Source: Candidatus Woesearchaeota archaeon (lineage in GTDB: Archaea > Nanobdellota > Nanobdellia > Woesearchaeales > JACQNA01). From it: a DNA stretch of 9,808 nucleotides. Below, in pieces: positions 6,400 through 9,808 of this stretch (position 1 is its first letter; each line of letters opens with the position of its first letter). The stretch is from assembly GCA_016203335.1 (NCBI GenBank), contig JACQNA010000045.1:1-9808 (forward strand), written 5' to 3'. The notes beneath the pieces were generated by a model. It ran no database searches, was not told the DNA's origin, and saw only the letters and a list, made by a program, of their open reading frames with translations. A program made the translations under genes and the position numbers.

Positions 6400-6942
6400 T
6401 CATCCCATTGCCCTTGCGATTTCATCCAGATACCGCTCTTTGTTCCAGGAATCCAGGGCCTTCAGCACCAACTTTCCGTCTTTGATAATCACTTTGGTGT
6501 GCTGGTAGGGAATTCCAAATTCCCTTGCCAATGCTGTCTCTGCATCATCAGTCTCGGAATCACGGTAATTCACCCGGAAGCCGACGGCGTTCTCCTGCAG
6601 TAATCCATTGAATGCGGCAAACGCTTCCGGCTCTTCAGATTTGCATATTGGGCACCAGCTGGCGTAGAAGTTGAGGAGGATGAGCTTTCCCTCTGCTTTT
6701 GCCTTTTCGTAATCCTGCTGAGTGAATGCGAGGTATGGCGATGCAGCCCCAGCAAGCAGGGTTCCGGCATAGCCTTGCTTTACTGTCATCTCTTCAGTGT
6801 CTGGGGCATCAGGAGCAGGCATGGCGTTCCTCGCGTCCCCTGTTTGGGCATTGTCTGCAGTCTGTTGTGCCTGCTTTTCCACCCCGCAGGCTGCCAGCAG
6901 CAGTACCATGATTATCATTATGATACATCTCATTGACATCAT
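6400..6942 (-). CDS. Thioredoxin-fold lipoprotein
   Basis: This is a secreted, lipid-anchored thiol-disulphide protein, about 180 residues from the start chosen here. It begins with a hydrophobic signal ending in the lipobox LAAC, with the lipid-accepting Cys19 followed by Gly. A low-complexity Gln/Ala/Asp/Pro linker leads to a thioredoxin domain with NFYASWCPIC (redox Cys97 and Cys100), a later cis-proline region (GIPYQHTKVII) and a C-terminal helix. The frame is open to 7002, but a strong Shine-Dalgarno sequence GAGGTGA, overlapping the stop of the upstream gene, precedes ATGATG at 6942/6939. That places the true start at 6942 or 6939 and removes a non-signal-like extension. It likely reduces or isomerises disulphides, or handles cytochrome-like targets, on the outer face of the membrane. 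It is translationally linked to the membrane protein upstream. Confidence 0.9.
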   Translation of the reverse strand: MMSMRCIIMIIMVLLLAACGVEKQAQQTADNAQTGDARNAMPAPDAPDTEEMTVKQGYAGTLLAGAASPYLAFTQQDYEKAKAEGKLILLNFYASWCPICKSEEPEAFAAFNGLLQENAVGFRVNYRDSETDDAETALAREFGIPYQHTKVIIKDGKLVLKALDSWNKERYLDEIARAMG

Positions 6943-6946
6943 TGTT

Positions 6947-6953
6947 TCACCTC
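6947..6953 (-). promoter_or_regulatory. Shine-Dalgarno sequence overlapping a stop codon
   Basis: GAGGTGA on the minus strand includes the TGA stop of the membrane-protein gene and lies 4 bases before ATG 6942 and 7 before ATG 6939. It is the only strong ribosome binding site in the window and decides the lipoprotein start. Confidence 0.8.
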
Positions 6954-7291
6954 TCTTTTTCCAGTAATCCGATAGCCAAGCCAGATACACCGACAATGGC
7001 ATGCAGCAGGGTATCCATCAGGCTGAATGCTGCCAATCCCGCAAAATCCGGAAACAGCCAGCCAAACAGGGCAAGGTAAGAGAAGAATGCGCCGTTGGCA
7101 ACGCACAATGGCTTCCAGAACTTCTCCCTGTTCCAGCAGACAGATACGATGATGACGCCGAGCAGCACATGGAAAAGCTTGTGCATGGACTCCGGGGAGA
7201 AGCCGGCATTGAGGTATTCGGAGATCAAGGTAATCACCACGGCGATGAATGCAATGCCGATGATGCGGGTGTACCACTTGGCGAGATGCAT
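6947..7291 (-). CDS. Small four-helix membrane protein (DUF4383-like)
   Basis: This 114-residue protein has about four hydrophobic segments, near residues 8-27, 36-51, 65-84 and 88-108. Short loops carry His-containing turns: MHKLFHVLLG, and later DTLLHAIVG. The repeated H-x-(x)-LLG / LLH-x-IVG pattern resembles the DUF4383 group of small membrane proteins of unknown function; this match is from memory of the pattern and is tentative. The ATG at 7291 follows a TATA box (GTTTATATG on the plus strand) by about 26 bases. The stop overlaps the Shine-Dalgarno sequence of the thioredoxin lipoprotein gene, so the two form an operon. A role next to a surface redox protein is suggested by position only. 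Confidence 0.8.
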   Translation of the reverse strand: MHLAKWYTRIIGIAFIAVVITLISEYLNAGFSPESMHKLFHVLLGVIIVSVCWNREKFWKPLCVANGAFFSYLALFGWLFPDFAGLAAFSLMDTLLHAIVGVSGLAIGLLEKER

Positions 7292-7312
7292 ATTCCCCCA
7301 TAATATCCTGCT

Positions 7313-7321
7313 GTTTATATG
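7313..7321 (-). promoter_or_regulatory. TATA box for the membrane protein-lipoprotein operon
   Basis: The minus strand reads CATATAAAC, centred about 26 bases before the ATG at 7291. Confidence 0.6.
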
Positions 7322-7326
7322 TTTTA

Positions 7327-7345
7327 CTTCTCTCGCTGAGAGAAG
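7327..7345. promoter_or_regulatory. Palindrome between divergent promoters, candidate operator
   Basis: CTTCTCTC, loop GCT, GAGAGAAG: a perfect inverted repeat with 8-bp arms. It lies between the minus-strand TATA box (7313-7321) and the plus-strand TATA box of tgt (7354-7363), so one bound protein could affect both promoters. No binding protein is identified. Confidence 0.55.
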
Positions 7346-7353
7346 GGAGAGAG

Positions 7354-7363
7354 ATTTTTAAAC
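7354..7363 (+). promoter_or_regulatory. TATA box for tgt
   Basis: ATTTTTAAAC lies about 28 bases before the ATG at 7386, giving a leaderless transcript like most genes here. Confidence 0.6.
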
Positions 7364-7385
7364 CCCTCGTTGTTTACTATATCCT

Positions 7386-8576
7386 ATGCACTTTACCATC
7401 ACCCACCAGAGCAATGGGGCACGCGCGGGCATCCTTCAGACTGCGCACGGCATTATCGAGACCCCTGCATTTGTTCCGGTGGGGACCAGGGCGTCAGTCA
7501 AATCCCTGTCCAACCAGCAGCTGCACGAGCTTGGCGTCCAGGTGTTTTTTGTAAATACTTATCATATCATGCAGCGGCCAGGGGTTGCCGTTATCAAGAG
7601 ATTCAAGGGGCTGCATGGGTTCATGCATTGGGATCATCCGCTGATGACTGATTCCGGCGGGTACCAGGCATTTTCCCTTGGCTTGGGCATGGAGCATGGG
7701 GTGGGCAAGATGAGCAATATGTTTCCCGGCGAGCATACGGGCCCTGCACCGCGAAAGATGCCGCCGCTTGCGAAGATTGATGATTCTGGAATAACGTTCA
7801 AGTCGCATCTTGACGGAAAAAGGATCACGCTCACCCCAAAACATTCCATCCGAATACAGGAGGCGCTGGGAGCAGACATCATCATGGCGTTTGACGAGTG
7901 CACCTCGCCGCTGTCTGATTATCATTATGTGCAGCAGGCTGTTGCGCGTACACACCGCTGGGCGGAGATCTGCAAGAAAGCCCACCGGAAAAAGAGCCAG
8001 GCGCTCTTCGGCATTATCCAGGGGTCGGATTTCCGGGACCTGCGCCAGGAGTCTGCAGATATTATCAGCAGCCTTGATTTCCCCGGCAATGCGATCGGCG
8101 GCTCCATGGGAAGGAAAAAAGAGGACATGCACCGCATCCTGGAATGGGTGGTGCCGAGGCTGGATGCTGAGAAGCCGCGGCACCTGCTGGGCATCGGATA
8201 TGTTGACGATGTCTTTGCAGCAGTGCAGCGGGGGATTGATACTTTTGACTGCGTCGCTCCCACGAGACACGCGCGCTCAGGGCTGCTGTTTATTTCCCCA
8301 AAAGCAGGTGGCAGGAGGGAAAACAAATGGCGGATCCAGATTGACAATACTAAATATAAAACTGATACCTTACCTATTGATCCCTATTGCGGCTGCACCG
8401 TCTGCCGAAGCTACTCGCGAGCCTATCTGAACCATCTCTTCAACATGAAAGAACTGGCATTCTACCAGCTGGCGACGTACCATAATGTGCATTTCTTCAT
8501 GCGGCTGATGGAGCAGATGAGGGAATCCATTCATGCAGATGCCTTTGCAAAACTCAGGCGTAGCTGGCTGAGGTAA
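7386..8576 (+). CDS. tgt: tRNA-guanine transglycosylase, bacterial (queuine/preQ1) type
   Basis: This 396-residue enzyme exchanges guanine in tRNA for a deazaguanine base. All catalytic features of the bacterial class are present: Asp89 in MTDSGGYQ (general acid/base), Asp170 and Cys172 in FDEC (base recognition), Asp288 in FDCVAPTR (the covalent nucleophile), and the zinc site Cys335, Cys337, Cys340 and His366 with the family spacing of 2, 3 and 26. There is no PUA or other C-terminal archaeosine-TGT domain, and the length matches bacterial TGT acting at wobble position 34 rather than archaeal enzymes acting at position 15. A loop at about residues 100-130 and the IGGSMGRKKEDM segment differ from the best-known proteobacterial enzymes. 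Cys172 favours preQ1-type recognition, but queuine salvage cannot be excluded. No queuosine synthesis genes are in the window. The start is supported by the TATA box. Confidence 0.95.
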   Translation: MHFTITHQSNGARAGILQTAHGIIETPAFVPVGTRASVKSLSNQQLHELGVQVFFVNTYHIMQRPGVAVIKRFKGLHGFMHWDHPLMTDSGGYQAFSLGLGMEHGVGKMSNMFPGEHTGPAPRKMPPLAKIDDSGITFKSHLDGKRITLTPKHSIRIQEALGADIIMAFDECTSPLSDYHYVQQAVARTHRWAEICKKAHRKKSQALFGIIQGSDFRDLRQESADIISSLDFPGNAIGGSMGRKKEDMHRILEWVVPRLDAEKPRHLLGIGYVDDVFAAVQRGIDTFDCVAPTRHARSGLLFISPKAGGRRENKWRIQIDNTKYKTDTLPIDPYCGCTVCRSYSRAYLNHLFNMKELAFYQLATYHNVHFFMRLMEQMRESIHADAFAKLRRSWLR

Positions 8577-8577
8577 T

Positions 8578-8586
8578 GTTTATAAG
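8578..8586 (+). promoter_or_regulatory. TATA box for the HTH-sigma4 regulator
   Basis: GTTTATAAG begins just past the tgt stop and is centred about 27 bases before the ATG at 8609. Confidence 0.6.
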
Positions 8587-8608
8587 CTGAGCATCATCTT
8601 CTCTTGCT

Positions 8609-9274
8609 ATGAACATCACCAAATTCCGAAAAGGGCGGTTTGGCATTCGTTTGGAGGCGCGGCTCAAGAATGCTGCATTAGTACATGCAAGGGAGCAACT
8701 TGGCTTATCCGCACGAAATGTCTCTGAGCAGATCGGAATTAGTTATAGGCAATACTTAGCATACGAAGGAATGCGGGCATTTCCTTCAGAGCAACGGCAA
8801 CGCCAGATCTGCGATTTTTACCGGAATGTAGGAGTGTTTATCTTTGAGGGTGATGTATTCCCTCCTCAACTGAGGGGGAACTATTTCAAAAGAAAATATA
8901 TAGCTGAAGCTGCGGTACCGCCGGAAAATCTGATCGCATTATCTGCATGCAGCCAAAGATTATTGCCTGCTGTACGTAACGCAGTTGAAGACCGGCTTAC
9001 TGCAGAAGACTTTAGAACGGATCTTACTGATGCTTTATCCATACTCTCTCCGCGAGAAGCAGATATTATCCGCAGGTATTATGGCATAGGCCAGGAGCCG
9101 AAGACACTCGAGGAGATAGGAAAAGCGTACTCTCTCACTAAAGAAAGAATCCGGATGATTAAAGAGAGAGCAATTCGGCACTTGAGGCATAGCCGTAAAA
9201 GTAACTCACTGCAGGAGTATTTTGGAGAGGCAATTACTGATAATCATTTGTATGGAAGTGATAATACTGACTGA
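8609..9274 (+). CDS. HTH plus sigma-70 region 4-like DNA-binding protein
   Basis: This 221-residue protein appears to hold two DNA-binding parts. Residues about 18-75 look like an XRE-type helix-turn-helix (LGLSARNVSEQIGISYRQYL). A middle helical linker follows (about 76-135). Residues about 141-205 closely match region 4 of bacterial sigma-70 factors: LSPREADIIRRYYGIG, then KTLEEIGKAYSLTKERIR, then a basic RHLRHSRKS end. This is the same order of segments as in RpoD region 4, which contacts the -35 promoter element. No sigma region 2 or 3 is visible, so it should not act as a full sigma factor. Archaea use TBP and TFB, so the domain here is probably a recruited DNA-binding module, perhaps of phage, plasmid or bacterial origin. 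The gene looks richer in A+T than tgt by eye. It has its own archaeal-type promoter. Target genes are unknown. Confidence 0.85.
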   Translation: MNITKFRKGRFGIRLEARLKNAALVHAREQLGLSARNVSEQIGISYRQYLAYEGMRAFPSEQRQRQICDFYRNVGVFIFEGDVFPPQLRGNYFKRKYIAEAAVPPENLIALSACSQRLLPAVRNAVEDRLTAEDFRTDLTDALSILSPREADIIRRYYGIGQEPKTLEEIGKAYSLTKERIRMIKERAIRHLRHSRKSNSLQEYFGEAITDNHLYGSDNTD

Positions 9275-9321
9275 TTTTCCCCGCCCTTTCAGTTGCTTTA
9301 CTGCCTCAAATATGACATCTC

Positions 9322-9426
9322 CTACCAGAGTTCCCCGTGCGGCTCCTGCTCCTCCAGGAACGGTTCTGCCCCCTTTGCTAATCCAAACCCGTCCTTCTGT
9401 TTTTTGGTGTTGATTTTTGTGTTCAT
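9322..9426 (-). CDS. Small ORF downstream of PadR gene, unknown function
   Basis: A 34-residue frame opens 6 bases after the PadR stop on the same strand. It has a Lys-rich start (MNTKINTKKQK), a Gly-Leu-Ala-Lys-Gly turn and an acidic end (EEQEPHGELW). The polarity, tight spacing and lack of a better gene in 9275-9432 favour it over a longer overlapping frame (9206-9448). No strong Shine-Dalgarno sequence is seen. I do not recognise it. It could be a small partner of the PadR regulator. Confidence 0.45.
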   Translation of the reverse strand: MNTKINTKKQKDGFGLAKGAEPFLEEQEPHGELW

Positions 9427-9432
9427 AAGGAC

Positions 9433-9732
9433 TCACTTCCCGCAGCACGAGCGCATCTCCTCGACATCGCAGAATGTCGCAAAGAAATACCGGAGATGGG
9501 CGTTCAGCTCTTTTTTTCCTTTCTGCGTGAGGGCATACCTCTTTTTCTTGTCCACAGTGACCAGCCCCTTGCCCTTCAAATCTTTTAATGCCGGGTAAAT
9601 TGTTCCCGGGCTCGGGGTATGCCCCTTCCGCCTCCCCAGCTCTGCGGCTATCTCAACACCAGCCATCGGCCGCTTGCTGATCAGCCAGAGGGCGAGGAAC
9701 GACAAAAACCCCTTCATCTCACAGAGTGCCAT
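9433..9732 (-). CDS. PadR-family winged-helix transcriptional regulator
   Basis: This 99-residue protein has the PadR winged-helix layout: hydrophobic first helices (FLSFLALWLI), GVEIAAELGRR as the second helix, the hallmark PSPGTIYPALKDLKGKGLV recognition-helix region, and a beta wing in DKKKRYALTQKGKKEL. A short C-terminal helix, which in the family mediates dimerisation, ends in a Cys-Cys pair (residues 96-97), with another Cys at 88, so redox or metal sensing is conceivable but unproven. It is at the short end of the family, without the long C-terminal dimerisation domain. A TATA box lies 26 bases before the ATG at 9732, and a palindrome sits further upstream, which fits autoregulation. 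A small ORF follows in the same direction. Confidence 0.92.
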   Translation of the reverse strand: MALCEMKGFLSFLALWLISKRPMAGVEIAAELGRRKGHTPSPGTIYPALKDLKGKGLVTVDKKKRYALTQKGKKELNAHLRYFFATFCDVEEMRSCCGK

Positions 9733-9752
9733 AGCATACGCTTCCCCATTCT

Positions 9753-9764
9753 CCTATAAAAATG
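9753..9764 (-). promoter_or_regulatory. TATA box for the PadR gene
   Basis: The minus strand reads CATTTTTATAGG, centred about 26 bases before the ATG at 9732. Confidence 0.6.
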
Positions 9765-9777
9765 TTTCAATCCAATA

Positions 9778-9793
9778 TATCGGATAACCGATA
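9778..9793. promoter_or_regulatory. Palindrome upstream of the PadR gene, candidate operator
   Basis: TATCGG, four bases, CCGATA: a perfect inverted repeat with 6-bp arms. It lies between the PadR TATA box and an oppositely directed TATA-like run, the usual place for a site bound by a locally encoded PadR dimer. Confidence 0.45.
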
Positions 9794-9806
9794 AATATAT
9801 AAATAT
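9790..9806 (+). promoter_or_regulatory. TATA-like box for a divergent gene beyond the window
   Basis: GATAAATATATAAATAT is a strong TATA-like run on the plus strand. By the spacing seen elsewhere its start codon would lie at roughly 9825, outside the window. Confidence 0.4.
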
Positions 9807-9808
9807 GC

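Noticed and set aside
6943..7002. Longer start for the thioredoxin lipoprotein at 7002
   Set aside because: It would overlap the upstream gene and bury the signal peptide; the Shine-Dalgarno sequence points to 6942 or 6939.
7494..8270. Long open frame on the minus strand (258 codons)
   Set aside because: It is antisense to tgt and shows no domain; it arises from the codon pattern of tgt.
9206..9448. 80-codon minus-strand frame overlapping the ends of the PadR and sigma4-like genes
   Set aside because: It overlaps both neighbours, and the 34-residue frame at 9322-9426 has better spacing and composition.

Overview
The window looks archaeal, most likely from a DPANN-type lineage such as Woesearchaeota; the lineage is an inference and cannot be settled here. 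Nearly every gene start is preceded, about 26-29 bases upstream, by an AT-rich TATA-like box (often TTTATA or TTTAAA), which is the archaeal leaderless-transcript layout. The only clear Shine-Dalgarno sequence (GAGGTGA) lies inside a two-gene operon. The gene set agrees: AlaX, an archaeal/eukaryal-type tRNA methylthiotransferase, a phosphohexomutase, PadR, and a DUF457-like membrane protein.

Layout, left to right. A pterin-4a-carbinolamine dehydratase (minus) faces away from a broken gene (383-913) whose reading frame is interrupted by a 66-bp insertion made of a 31-bp direct repeat plus 35 bp with stop codons. Next come alaX and a DUF457-like membrane protein (both minus), then a divergent phosphomannomutase/phosphoglucomutase (plus). 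Then follows a membrane-anchored lytic-transglycosylase gene split into two frames (3652-4606), with a 113-bp palindrome-rich element at the break. A MiaB/e-MtaB-type methylthiotransferase is followed 4 bases later by a small multi-spanning membrane protein. On the minus strand, a small four-helix membrane protein and a thioredoxin-fold lipoprotein form an operon that diverges from a bacterial-type tRNA-guanine transglycosylase (plus). After tgt comes a gene for an unusual regulator joining an N-terminal HTH to a C-terminal domain closely resembling bacterial sigma-70 region 4. The right edge holds a PadR regulator and a 34-residue ORF (minus), with a palindrome between divergent TATA boxes at the window end.

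Themes: three genes serve tRNA quality or modification (AlaX editing of mischarged tRNA-Ala, methylthiolation at A37, TGT at the wobble G). Two genes appear decayed by small insertions. The features most worth pursuing are the HTH-sigma4 fusion in an archaeal context, the archaeal lytic transglycosylase broken by a palindromic element, the in-frame direct-repeat insertion, and the hairpin between the divergent tgt and membrane/thioredoxin promoters. Plain gene content elsewhere is housekeeping-like.
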